NCBI GenBank assembly: GCA_023261405.1
Contig: JAHFOZ010000020.1
Location: 1-21,878 of the forward strand
Length of the DNA: 21,878 bases
Reading direction: 5' to 3'
Origin: Planctomycetota bacterium
Lineage (GTDB): Bacteria > Planctomycetota > MHYJ01 > JACPRB01
Of the stretch, positions 6,290 to 12,992 are shown in pieces. Every line of letters begins with the position of its first letter. The stretch's first letter is position 1. Under the pieces are notes generated by a model. That model made no database searches and was not told the origin of the DNA. It worked only from the letters and a program-made list of their open reading frames with translations. The position numbers and the translations under genes were made by a program.

Positions 6290-6304
6290 TGGCACACGCT
6301 TTGC
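6290..6304 (+). promoter_or_regulatory. Consensus sigma-54 promoter of the small-protein operon
   Basis: TGGCACACGCTTTGC followed by T agrees with TGGCAC-N5-TTGCT at every fixed position. This is the best sigma-54 site in the window. The start should be near 6316, about 73 bases before ATG 6389, and it reads into seven consecutive small genes. Confidence 0.8.
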
Positions 6305-6388
6305 TCTCACAGGGGAAGGACCCCGCGGATGGCCCGGAGTTCCGGGGTGCATTCCCCGGTTCTCTCACTTTCGACGGGAGAAGCGCTC

Positions 6389-6604
6389 ATGATTCCGCTC
6401 GCGCGCGAAGACCTCATCGAGCTGGGCGCTTCTCTTTCCTCGAACACGCGGGTCGACTGGGCGACCCGGCAGATCGTCGCGACCGAGGGGAGGGAAACCC
6501 GCCTGCAGACCCGCGGGGTCAGCGTCGCGTATCTCGCGGGGCTCAAGGATCTCATCGGGGCGAAAGGCCCGTCGAAGGCCTCGCACCCGCCGGCCCGGGG
6601 GTAG
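6389..6604 (+). CDS. Small hypothetical protein, 71 aa (first gene of the operon)
   Basis: ATG 6389 is preceded by GGGAGAA at eight bases. An in-frame ATG at 6329 would start only about 13 bases after the predicted transcription start and lacks an SD, so the shorter form is preferred. The protein begins MIPLAREDLIELGASLSSNT, contains a strand-like middle (RQIVATEGRETRLQTRGVSV) and ends in a Pro/Ala/Gly tail. I recognise no family. It is the promoter-proximal gene after the consensus sigma-54 site, followed nine bases later by the next small gene. Confidence 0.6.
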   Translation: MIPLAREDLIELGASLSSNTRVDWATRQIVATEGRETRLQTRGVSVAYLAGLKDLIGAKGPSKASHPPARG

Positions 6605-6612
6605 ATGACGAA

Positions 6613-6789
6613 ATGAAAAAGAAGCAACCGAGCGCCAAGGGCTCCATTGGAAAGGGACGGCCCGTCGGCTTCTGGGACCGGAGCGACCCGCACGCGCCGA
6701 TCGTGTCGGTCCATCTCTCCTCCTCCAGATTCTCCAAGAGCATGGCCTTCCTGCGGCGGATCGTGGGGAGGGTCTTGAAGAGGGGATGA
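6613..6789 (+). CDS. Small basic hypothetical protein, 58 aa
   Basis: ATG 6613 follows the previous stop by nine bases, with GGGGG at the end of the preceding gene as possible SD. The protein MKKKQPSAKGSIGKGRPVGF is strongly basic at both ends, with a possible short amphipathic helix (SSSRFSKSMAFLRRIVGRVLKRG) at the C-terminus that could bind membrane or nucleic acid. No family is recognised. It seems co-transcribed with its neighbours from 6290-6304. Confidence 0.5.
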   Translation: MKKKQPSAKGSIGKGRPVGFWDRSDPHAPIVSVHLSSSRFSKSMAFLRRIVGRVLKRG

Positions 6790-6904
6790 CCCCTGCACCG
6801 CGGCGCGTCCCGTTCGATGGGGAATGGAAGCACCCTGCAGAGGCCTCCCGGCGGAGCCCCGACCCGTTCGGGACCGAGAACTGCGTCCTGACGGTCGGCT
6901 GAGC

Positions 6905-7216
6905 ATGGAAGTGACGGATGCCGCGCCGACGGGCTGGGATCAGGATTCCCAAACGCTGTATGTCCATGAGAGCGGGGTCCGAATCGAGCGGAGGCTCTAC
7001 CGGGACAAAGAGGGCTGGTTCCTGGTTCCGGCGGATCTGGATCGGGCGGTGATCAAGTTCCCGCCGGACGGCGAGGGCCTGGCGCAGGCTTTCGCCGCGT
7101 TCGCCAAGGGGGTCCTGGCGCCTCAGCGCCCGGATTCGAAGAAAGCGGCGGAGGAGTCGGAGGAGGCTTCCGAGGAGCCGACGGACGAGGATGCAGAGGA
7201 CCAGGGCGATGAATAG
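6905..7216 (+). CDS. Small hypothetical protein with a highly acidic tail, 103 aa
   Basis: The frame is open from 6824, but the sequence before Met6905 looks non-conserved and ATG 6905 is the simplest start. Neither start has a good SD. Residues 1-70 look folded: LYVHESGVRIERRLYRDKEGWFLVPADLDRAVIKF reads as alternating strands. The last 30 residues are almost all Glu, Asp, Ala and Ser. Acidic tails like this are often flexible and mimic nucleic acid, and this gene comes just before an RRM protein, so a partnership is possible but unproven. No family is recognised. Confidence 0.6.
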   Translation: MEVTDAAPTGWDQDSQTLYVHESGVRIERRLYRDKEGWFLVPADLDRAVIKFPPDGEGLAQAFAAFAKGVLAPQRPDSKKAAEESEEASEEPTDEDAEDQGDE

Positions 7217-7246
7217 GTTCCCCTTCCCATTTTGAGGAGGCCGGCG

Positions 7247-7525
7247 ATGAACCTTTACGTGGGCAATCTGTCCCCCGACACGACCGAGAAAGACCTGCTT
7301 CAGGCCTTCAAGGCCCATGGAACGGTCTCCTCGGTTTCCCTTCCCGGGGCCCAGATGAAGGGAGGTCGCGGAGCGGGCCGCTCGCGCGGCTACGGATTCG
7401 TGGTGATGTCGGACCAGGCACAGGGCCAGGCCGCCGTGGCGAAGCTGAATCTCCATGAACTCCATGGGCTCGCCATGACCGTCCTGCAGGCGCGCCCGGC
7501 CATGCTTCGCCGGCACCGCCGCTAG
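7247..7525 (+). CDS. RRM-type RNA-binding protein, 92 aa
   Basis: A single RNA recognition motif fills the protein. RNP2 is LYVGNL (residues 3-8) and RNP1 is RGYGFVVM (47-54), with the RNA-stacking aromatics Y4, Y49 and F51 in place. A Gly/Arg-rich loop (KGGRGAGRSRG) precedes RNP1 and the tail is basic (MLRRHRR). Bacterial RRM proteins of this size bind single-stranded RNA and are often induced by cold or stress. The start ATG has a perfect GAGGAGG SD six bases away. It lies 30 bases after the acidic-tail gene and 16 before the next, in the sigma-54 small-protein run. Its presence suggests that RNA binding or transcript stability is part of the response. Confidence 0.9.
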   Translation: MNLYVGNLSPDTTEKDLLQAFKAHGTVSSVSLPGAQMKGGRGAGRSRGYGFVVMSDQAQGQAAVAKLNLHELHGLAMTVLQARPAMLRRHRR

Positions 7526-7541
7526 AGGGCCCCGACCGATC

Positions 7542-7823
7542 ATGAGCGCAAAGCTGCAGATGGTCACCCGCACTGTGTTCGGGTTTTCCAACAAGGCCCA
7601 GCTGAACCGGGCCTTGGTCGACGCCATCGAAGGATCGATGGGGGGATGCGAGGACTGCGGCCAGATCCACCAGGAGATCCAGACGAGGCCCGAAGGGGGC
7701 GATTTCGTGGAGGCCGCGAGCTTCCCCGGCAGGACGGTGCAGAGGCTCGACGCCCACTTCAAGTACCACTGGAAGGATGAATACGAACTCGTCGACTTGG
7801 CCCACCGGAAGGCCTTGAACTGA
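7542..7823 (+). CDS. Hypothetical protein with a CxxC-like motif, 93 aa
   Basis: The protein starts MSAKLQMVTRTVFGFSNKAQ and holds GCEDCGQIHQE (about residues 35-45), with two Cys and a nearby His, followed later by LDAHFKYHWKDEYE. A Cys/His metal site is possible but not shown. No family is recognised. The SD is weak (GAGGG about 13 bases upstream). It follows the RRM gene by 16 bases on the same strand and is probably part of the same transcript. Confidence 0.65.
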   Translation: MSAKLQMVTRTVFGFSNKAQLNRALVDAIEGSMGGCEDCGQIHQEIQTRPEGGDFVEAASFPGRTVQRLDAHFKYHWKDEYELVDLAHRKALN

Positions 7824-7881
7824 CTTCCGATGTCCCGGAGCGCGGAGGGGCCGGAAGAAGAGACGGAGAACTAGGCACGAG

Positions 7882-8166
7882 ATGATGATCCTGGATGCGG
7901 ACACCACCTTCGTCAAACTGGACAAGCTCAGGGAGCGCATGAAGCGCCTCGAGAAGCATCCTGACATGAACGAGTGGCAGTACACCCGGCTCCTTATCAG
8001 AGCCCTGGCCGAGAGCGTCTCCAAGTCGAAGAGGGGCGCCTGTCCGATCCTCCGGGGAGTCCGCGATGACGCTCCCGAAGCCGTCCGCGACGACTGGCAG
8101 GAGCTGGTGGCCGTCCTCGTCCGGAAGGGCATCCGGCGCCTGGCGCAGAAGGGCGCCCGGAAGTGA
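7882..8166 (+). CDS. Hypothetical helical protein, 94 aa
   Basis: Starts MMILDADTTFVKLDKLRERM. The protein is largely helical and charged, with a possible coiled segment at residues 10-30 and a basic C-terminus (VRKGIRRLAQKGARK). No family is recognised. The second Met could be the true start. The gap of 58 bases from the previous gene holds no promoter I can see, so it is likely the sixth gene of the sigma-54 operon. Confidence 0.65.
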   Translation: MMILDADTTFVKLDKLRERMKRLEKHPDMNEWQYTRLLIRALAESVSKSKRGACPILRGVRDDAPEAVRDDWQELVAVLVRKGIRRLAQKGARK

Positions 8167-8229
8167 AGGCCTGGCTTGCGAAGACTCCATGAGCCTCGAA
8201 TCCCGGATGTCCGGGGAAAGGATGGGCGT

Positions 8230-8409
8230 ATGTGGACTGGACTGGTGATGGCGTATGCAGGCGGTGTCATGGGGACGGCGTTCTTCGTTCTCAGGAACCA
8301 GATCCTCCGGCAGAGTCATTTCATGAACGTCGGGGTCAGCCTCCTCTGGCCCGTCTACTGGACCTACTTTCTCGGACTTGTATTCCAGAACCGGCGTCGA
8401 GGCCGGTAG
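8230..8409 (+). CDS. Small membrane protein, 59 aa
   Basis: ATG 8230 has GGAAAGGATGGG upstream. The protein has two hydrophobic segments, about residues 3-21 (GLVMAYAGGVMGTAFFV) and 33-52 (MNVGVSLLWPVYWTYFLGLV), and a basic end (QNRRRGR), which fits a two-pass hairpin in the inner membrane. No family is recognised. It is the last gene of the run before the IS remnant. Confidence 0.6.
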   Translation: MWTGLVMAYAGGVMGTAFFVLRNQILRQSHFMNVGVSLLWPVYWTYFLGLVFQNRRRGR

Positions 8410-8574
8410 TCCACCGGGGCGGCTGATCCCACGGGTAATGTTGCGAAGCTCACTGGCGCGCGGGTCGTGCTGATCCAGGCGTTCGAGACGGAGGCCCGTC
8501 GGCGGCCTCATCTCCGGTCTGGGCGGACTCCGGAGAAGTCCGCGGCGCCGAGCAGATCTGCTCCGGAAGAGGGT
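8410..8574. other. Gap between the small-protein operon and the IS remnant
   Basis: I see no gene, promoter or repeat here with confidence. It may contain the broken edge of the IS element, but no second IS end matching the one at 9098-9142 was found. Confidence 0.4.
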
Positions 8575-9072
8575 TCAGTCTCGCCTCCGCCGGTCCGGTC
8601 GATACGGCGAGCTGGGCGTCGGCCCATCTCCTCTGGAGTGAAGCCGGGGCCACGCCGTCTTCTGCCGATGCTTCGGCACCTGCCGCTGCCGCGTCCACAG
8701 GCCCGCCACCATCAGAATCCCCCGCAGGGTCTCTCTCGATGGAAGAGCCTCCCAGCCCTCCCGTTCCTTCAGCCTCTGGCGAAAGTGGTTCAGGTTGAAT
8801 TCCTCATACTCCTCCCGGTAAAGCCGGCTCACTTCCTCTCGAACCTTCGCCTTCAGCTTCCGATTCGAGGCTCGCCCCGTGTTCCTGTGGACCAAACCGG
8901 CGGCCCCGTTTTGCCGAACTCGCTTCACCAGGACCTTCATCCATCGCGTACTGATCCCCACCGCCTTGGACCCTGACACCTGACTTCGACTCCCCGCCAG
9001 GATCTCCTCAATCACGCTGAGCCTCTGATGGTCTCTCACGGTCAGTCGTACCTCCCTGTCCCTTCCCGCCAT
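8575..9072 (-). pseudogene. Truncated ISNCY-like transposase (N-terminal part)
   Basis: The first 130 or so residues match the N-terminus of transposases placed in ISNCY (related in layout to IS481): RLSVIEEILAG, a helix-turn-helix ending WMKVLVKRVRQNGAAGLVHRNTGR, then REEVSRLYREEYEEFNLNHFRQRLKE and ETLRGILMVAGLW. The catalytic DDE core, expected to begin soon after GLW with a motif such as QIDGS, is missing. The final 30 residues (AWPRLHSRGDGPTPSS) resemble nothing and the frame stops. Other frames beyond this point show no core either. The start carries AGGAGG five bases before ATG. The element is therefore a dead remnant with its upstream end still present. Confidence 0.75.
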
Positions 9073-9091
9073 GGCATCCTCCTGGATGCCA
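9072..9091 (-). promoter_or_regulatory. RBS-masking hairpin at the transposase start
   Basis: TGGCATCC (9072-9079) and GGATGCCA (9084-9091) pair perfectly over eight bases with a four-base loop. On the coding strand the hairpin holds the AGGAGG Shine-Dalgarno and abuts the ATG, so it would block initiation on read-through transcripts. Confidence 0.5.
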
Positions 9092-9097
9092 CCTTAC

Positions 9098-9142
9098 GGG
9101 GAAGTTTCTACTTGGACAGAAAGGGGAAGTAATCACTTGGCC
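9098..9142. repeat. IS end with two tandem transposase-site-like repeats
   Basis: Two similar 20-mers, 9098-9117 and 9123-9142, share GGGGAAGT-N4-ACTTGG and are spaced 25 bases apart. Each has an inner AAGT/ACTT dyad. They directly precede the transposase gene and so look like the terminal binding sites of the element. The tip is probably near 9149. Confidence 0.55.
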
Positions 9143-9164
9143 GTGACAGCTTGCGTGGAAGGAC

Positions 9165-9193
9165 TTGACGCTGAGCGACACCGGTGGTTAAAT
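9165..9193 (+). promoter_or_regulatory. Sigma-70 promoter of the tRNA-Gly gene
   Basis: TTGACG (9165-9170), a 17-base spacer, then TTAAAT (9188-9193). The start would be near 9200, about ten bases before the mature tRNA. Confidence 0.65.
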
Positions 9194-9210
9194 CGCGGCG
9201 CACTCGTCAA

Positions 9211-9286
9211 GCGGGCGTAGTTCAGTGGCTAGAACGTCTCGTTGCCAACGAGAAGGTCGCCGGTTCAAATCCGGTCGCCCGCTCCA
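9211..9286 (+). tRNA. tRNA-Gly (anticodon GCC)
   Basis: The 76 bases fold as a full cloverleaf: acceptor GCGGGCG/CGCCCGC, anticodon stem TCTCG/CGAGA with loop TTGCCAA (anticodon GCC), a T-arm with GGTTCAAATCC, discriminator T and an encoded CCA (9284-9286). It reads GGC/GGU codons. It sits between an IS remnant and a SWIM-domain fragment, a common position for inserted DNA. Confidence 0.97.
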
Positions 9287-9287
9287 C

Positions 9288-9620
9288 TTTCCCCCAGCGG
9301 AAATCGAAAACCCTGGGGAGGGGCGTTTCACCACTGTAGCTAAGCAGGTGCTTGCAGAAGCCGAGCGAGCTGCGGAGGAAGTCAGGGCAATCGCAGCTGC
9401 CGTCCAGCGGTTCGACCTGAACGAGGAGCGTCTGGTACGGGCGGGCGGACGACCCTTTCCGCCGGGTTCCGTAACATTCGAGCAGGCGTCCCCCCGGAGG
9501 TCTCGAGGCGATCGTGAGGTCGTCGGTCTTGCCGAAGGCCTGCCGGCGGAGCAGGGCTTCGAGGGCCTCCCGCTTCTGGGGGCGCAGCGCGGGCTCGAGG
9601 ACTCGATCGAGCAGGGCTAC
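9288..9620 (-). pseudogene. Fragment of a SWIM zinc-finger protein
   Basis: The frame encodes ALLDRVLEPALRPQKREALEALL and later CDCPDFLRSSLGFCKHLL, a textbook SWIM finger (CxC-x(n)-CxH) of the kind seen in SNF2-helicase-associated and stand-alone SWIM proteins. There is no ATG or GTG near the expected N-terminus, which overlaps the end of the upstream membrane-protein gene. After CKHLL the usual continuation is absent, and the frame runs without a stop into the antisense of the tRNA. It is probably a remnant cut at the tRNA side. If a rare start codon near 9614 is used, a short SWIM protein might still be made. Confidence 0.5.
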
Positions 9621-10558
9621 TTCCCCGATCGGGCGCGCCCCAGCGTCCAGGCCAGCAGGCCCGCGCCCGCGAATCCCAGCCCGTTGAGGAGCCCGTGCGT
9701 CTTCGCCATCTGGGGGATCGTCAGGAAGACCGTGCGCGACCAGAGGCCGACCTCGAAGACGCCCGCGAGCGCCATGCCCCCGATGAGCGAGGCGGCGGAG
9801 AGCGCGAGGAGGAGGCGGGCGGGGAGGGGCCCCAGGGTGCGGATCGCGCGCAGCTCGAGGAATGCCGCCGCCCAGAGGGCCGCCACGAGGAGGATCACGG
9901 CGCCCAGCTTGAGCGGGGGGGAGAAGACGAAACCCACAGCGAGGAGCGGGGTGCCGGCGACGAGGCCCGCCGCGGCGAGGAGGGTCGCCCCCCGCGTGAC
10001 GAGTCCAGGCGGCGGACCCGCGCGGGCCGCGAGCGCGACGAGGAGCGGCGCCGCGAATCCCGTGAAATGGAAGTGCACCGCGGTGAGGAGGACGATGGGC
10101 TCCGTGAAGCCCCCCGGATTCATCCCCGCGCGGCTGGCGACGAGGAAACCCCCGCCCACGGGGACGAAGAGCAGCGCCGCGAACGCGAGGTAATGAACGA
10201 CATCGCCCCGGGGCTTCTTGAGGAAGTGCACGAGTCCCGCGAGCGCGAGAAACGCGGTCACGCCGGCCCAGGGCGCCGCGACCGCCGCGGCCCAGGGTCC
10301 CACGGGGATGAAGAACGAGGCCGAAGCGAGGAGCGCCGCCGGCGGCTGCAGGAGCGCGGCGAGACGGAGGCAACCGTTCTCCACTCCTTCCTGAGCCAGG
10401 AGCCGGAGGCCGAGGGGGATCACCACGAGCGGCGCCAGGAGGAAGAGGACAGGGATGAGGTCGAGCGGCAGGAATCCCACGGCGGCGCCGCCGGCGAGGA
10501 GCGCCCAGAGGATGCCGCCGAGGTACGCCGAGCGGGCCATCCGGTCAGGCCAGGGCAT
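9617..10558 (-). CDS. YndJ-like multispanning membrane protein
   Basis: The 313-aa protein is almost wholly hydrophobic, with about nine or ten membrane segments, and carries the family-like stretches LTAVHFHFTGFAAPLL and MAKTHGLLNGLGFAGAGLLAW. The family is known from Bacillus YndJ, whose role is unclear. The start MPWPDRMARSAYLGG at 10558 is chosen because GGGGAGG lies just upstream. The open frame begins earlier, but that part overlaps the preceding gene. The ATG overlaps the epimerase stop by 14 bases, so translation is coupled. It is the last intact gene of the DUF2071 operon; pairing of YndJ-like proteins with TIGR01777 epimerases is known elsewhere. Confidence 0.8.
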   Translation of the reverse strand: MPWPDRMARSAYLGGILWALLAGGAAVGFLPLDLIPVLFLLAPLVVIPLGLRLLAQEGVENGCLRLAALLQPPAALLASASFFIPVGPWAAAVAAPWAGVTAFLALAGLVHFLKKPRGDVVHYLAFAALLFVPVGGGFLVASRAGMNPGGFTEPIVLLTAVHFHFTGFAAPLLVALAARAGPPPGLVTRGATLLAAAGLVAGTPLLAVGFVFSPPLKLGAVILLVAALWAAAFLELRAIRTLGPLPARLLLALSAASLIGGMALAGVFEVGLWSRTVFLTIPQMAKTHGLLNGLGFAGAGLLAWTLGRARSGK

Positions 10559-11414
10559 GTCGCCTCCCCGTCTCCGGACATTGTAGACCCAGCGCCCGGA
10601 ACAAGCCCGGCAAGTCGGGGTGGCGGAAACGGAATCCGCGCGCGAGGGCACGGGCGGGACGGACGTCCTGGTCATCGATGAACGCTTGCGCGAACTCGCC
10701 GAGCGCGAGCCGCAGGAGCCGCCGGGGCACGCGGCCCAGGACGTGCCGGCCGGCCGCCGCCGCCAGGGCGTGCGCGAACTCCTTCTGGGTGGCCGCGCGG
10801 GGGGCCGAGGCGTTCAGCGGTCCGCGGATGGAGTCGTCCGCGATGCAGAGTTCGACCAGGCGAAGCGCGTCCTCGCGCCCGATCCAGGAGAAGCGGTCGC
10901 GGGTCCGGCCGAGGACGAAGCAGAGGCCCGAGCGGAGGAGGGGCAGCATCGCGCCGAGGAAGCCGCCCTCGGGATCGAGCACCGTCGCGAGCCGGAGCAT
11001 CACGGTGCGGATCCCAAGCTCCTCCGCGCGGCGTGCCTCCGCCTCCCACTCGAGGCAGACCCTGGAGCGGAACCCGAGACCCGGGGGCGAATGCTCGTCG
11101 AGCGCCACGCCCGGCCGGTGGCCGTAGTAGCCCGCCGCGGACGCGCAGACGAAGACGCGCGGGCGATGGCGGGCCGCGCGCATGCGCTCCACGAGGCGCC
11201 GCGTGCCCTCCACGCGGCTTTCCAGGATCGCCGCGCGCTTCCGCGGGGTCCAGAGTCCCGCGATGCTCTCGCCGGCCAGGTGGACCACCGCGTCGACCCC
11301 GGGGAGCAGGCCGATCTCCCGCGGCAGCGGGACGGCCGTGTGCCCCGCCTCGATGAAGCGCCGGGCGAGCGGCGCGCCCAGGAAGCCGCGGGCGCCCGTG
11401 ATCCCGATCAGCAT
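10545..11414 (-). CDS. TIGR01777-family NAD(P)-dependent epimerase/oxidoreductase (SDR superfamily)
   Basis: The 289-aa protein begins MLIGITGARGFLG with the GxxGxxG nucleotide-binding fold (residues 4-13), followed by VVHLAGESIAG, the RVFVCASAAGYYG active-site region and LEWEAEA, all typical of the YfcH/SDR39U1 group. The C-terminal DUF1731-like domain runs from GPLNASAPRAATQKEFA to the end (DLPGLFRALGL). The substrate of this group is not known. GGGAGG lies seven bases before the ATG. The ATG overlaps the stop of the upstream membrane protein gene by seven bases and the stop overlaps the YndJ-like gene, so it is mid-operon. Confidence 0.9.
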   Translation of the reverse strand: MLIGITGARGFLGAPLARRFIEAGHTAVPLPREIGLLPGVDAVVHLAGESIAGLWTPRKRAAILESRVEGTRRLVERMRAARHRPRVFVCASAAGYYGHRPGVALDEHSPPGLGFRSRVCLEWEAEARRAEELGIRTVMLRLATVLDPEGGFLGAMLPLLRSGLCFVLGRTRDRFSWIGREDALRLVELCIADDSIRGPLNASAPRAATQKEFAHALAAAAGRHVLGRVPRRLLRLALGEFAQAFIDDQDVRPARALARGFRFRHPDLPGLFRALGLQCPETGRRHALA

Positions 11415-11926
11415 GGCAGACCTCCCATGAGGAGGAAGAGAAGAAGTCCAGGGCCGTCGAGGAAGACCGTCCACGCGAGCAGGGTGCGCCACGCGGGGAC
11501 GCCCAGGACCGCGAGCTGACGGACGAGCGCCGCCGCCATGACGACGTTGCTCGCAGCGACCCACGCGGCGTTCCAGGCAGGCGAAAGGTCGAGCAGCGAG
11601 TTCGCCGCGCCCCCCGCGGCCAGGACGCCGATGCCGTAGACCATCGTGACGAGGCAGGCATGGGCGCAGGTCTGGGCGGGGCGGCCCGAGAGCAGGATGA
11701 GCGCGGGGCCGAAGACGATCCAGCTTCCGGAGGTGGCGGCGAGAAGCCGAAGAGCGGTGGCGCCCCCGCCGGGGAGCGTGATTCCGTAGAGCAGCGTCCC
11801 CGCCACCGCGAGGAGGAAGAGCCCCGGCCACGCGGCGAGACGGATGTCGGCCCGGACGGCCGGCCGCGTGTCGAAGGCATAGAGCCGCGCGCGCGGATCC
11901 CGGAGGCACCTCCACAGGACGAGCAT
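11408..11926 (-). CDS. Hypothetical membrane protein, 172 aa
   Basis: Starts MLVLWRCLRDPRARLYAFDT, with a short cytosolic N-terminus and then about five hydrophobic segments, for example LAAWPGLFLLAVAGTLLYGI, ATSGSWIVFGPALILLSG and AWRTLLAWTVFLDGPGLLLFLLMGG. No catalytic motif is visible. The ATG shares bases with the preceding TGA (TGATG), and its own stop overlaps the epimerase ATG, so expression is tightly coupled. I recognise no family; a role in the cell envelope with its neighbours is inference. Confidence 0.8.
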   Translation of the reverse strand: MLVLWRCLRDPRARLYAFDTRPAVRADIRLAAWPGLFLLAVAGTLLYGITLPGGGATALRLLAATSGSWIVFGPALILLSGRPAQTCAHACLVTMVYGIGVLAAGGAANSLLDLSPAWNAAWVAASNVVMAAALVRQLAVLGVPAWRTLLAWTVFLDGPGLLLFLLMGGLPC

Positions 11927-12324
11927 CAGATGGTCCCCCCGAGCGCGGCGAAGGCGAAACCCGCCGCGAGCGATCCGAAGGCCAGCATGAAGGCGGCGTC
12001 CCAGCCGGGGTGGGCGCGCCGCGTCGCGCGATCGAGGTAGAAGAGCTGGACTCCCAGCCGGGCGCCCCAGAAAACCGCCATCGCGCCGTTCAGGAAAGAG
12101 GCTAGCGGGCCGCCCGCGGCCAGGTCGCGCGCGAAGAGCAGGCAGAGCGTCCCCTGCGCCGCGATGACTCCCCCGATATAGACATGGTGGACGGTGCAGA
12201 TCTGCCGGATGATGGGCGTGACGGAGGCCAGGTCCCGGCCGAACGGCATCCGCCGCCGGAAGGGGATGTTGGTGGCGGCCATCAGCAGGAGGAGTCCCCC
12301 GGCCAGCCAGAAGAGCGTGATCAT
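11926..12324 (-). CDS. Hypothetical membrane protein, 132 aa
   Basis: Starts MITLFWLAGGLLLLMAATNI and has about four hydrophobic segments (residues 3-20, 47-66, 78-95 and 113-130). The middle holds IIRQICTVHHVYIGGVIAAQG and a loop YLDRATRRAHPG. Layout and size resemble small four-helix membrane proteins, but no family is certain. The ATG overlaps the DUF2071 stop (ATGA), and its TGA overlaps the next ATG, so it is part of the same coupled operon. Confidence 0.8.
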   Translation of the reverse strand: MITLFWLAGGLLLLMAATNIPFRRRMPFGRDLASVTPIIRQICTVHHVYIGGVIAAQGTLCLLFARDLAAGGPLASFLNGAMAVFWGARLGVQLFYLDRATRRAHPGWDAAFMLAFGSLAAGFAFAALGGTI

Positions 12325-12992
12325 GGGGTGAGCTCCGAAGGAGGGGCCATCCGGACGTCGTCGAGCGGGGCGGTCGCGTGGGCACCGATGAGGCGCGCGT
12401 GGCGGAGCCAGGGCTCGGCGGCGAGGAGGAGTCCCGGGTCGTCGACCGTGACCCGGGCCGCGGTCTGGAGCCACGGGGCATGGGCGAGATGGACGACGCG
12501 GCGTCGGCCGCCCCGGAGGGTGAAGGCGGCGTAGCGCTCGAGGAGGAACTCGTCGAGGCTCCCGGGCGCGCAGCGGACGAATGTCGCCTCCGGCGCGATC
12601 GCGGCCCTGAACCGGAAGGTCCCCTCCGGCGCGGAGACGCGGCCTCCTTCCGCCCCCCAGGCGGTCGAGAAGCGGCCCGTCCGGTAGGGGATGCCGGCGA
12701 AGTGCGAAGCCAGGAGGCCGCTCATCGGGTTCGAGATCCAGCCCGTGAGGAAGTGGATGCCCGCGGGGCGGACGTAGGTGCGCGCGTTGAGGAAGCACTG
12801 CCGCGCCACGAACGGGGGATGCACGCCCACCGCGACCACGCTCACGATGGCGCGCCCCTCGTGGAGGTCGAGGGTGAAGGGGACGCGCACCCGGAGCTCC
12901 TCGGGCGGGACCTGGTAATGGAGGAAGAGCGCGGCGTCCCAGCGGGTGCGGAGCGCCGGGCGGGCGGCCTTTCCATTTATGAACATGTTCAT
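12321..12992 (-). CDS. DUF2071 (YqjF-like) protein
   Basis: The 223-aa protein fits DUF2071, a family with an acetoacetate-decarboxylase-like fold and no settled function: TRWDAALFLHYQVPPEELRVRVPF, then LDLHEGRAIVSVVAVGV, NARTYVRPAGIHFLTGWISNPMSG and ERYAAFTLRGGRRRVVHLAHAPWLQTA. The start at 12992 (or Met3 at 12986) falls inside a palindrome identical to the tetR operator. No SD precedes it at normal spacing, and a -10-like TAATAT overlaps the ATG, so the transcript may be nearly leaderless or the gene may depend on read-through from the kinase 49 bases upstream. It heads the coupled run of membrane proteins, epimerase and YndJ-like gene. Confidence 0.85.
   Translation of the reverse strand: MNMFINGKAARPALRTRWDAALFLHYQVPPEELRVRVPFTLDLHEGRAIVSVVAVGVHPPFVARQCFLNARTYVRPAGIHFLTGWISNPMSGLLASHFAGIPYRTGRFSTAWGAEGGRVSAPEGTFRFRAAIAPEATFVRCAPGSLDEFLLERYAAFTLRGGRRRVVHLAHAPWLQTAARVTVDDPGLLLAAEPWLRHARLIGAHATAPLDDVRMAPPSELTP
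12979..12992. promoter_or_regulatory. Palindromic TetR operator at the DUF2071 start
   Basis: ATGAACATGTTCAT, identical to 15008-15021, extended here by one more base pair on each side. It covers the first codons of the DUF2071 gene. The duplicate at the tetR promoter makes the local TetR protein the likely binder. Confidence 0.65.

Noticed and set aside
8467..8976. 169-codon plus-strand frame
   Set aside because: Antisense to the transposase remnant; Pro/Arg/Ser-rich with no domain.
9222..9290. Peptide ERATGFEPATFSLATRRS at the end of the SWIM frame
   Set aside because: This is the well-known spurious translation of the antisense strand of a tRNA gene, not protein sequence.
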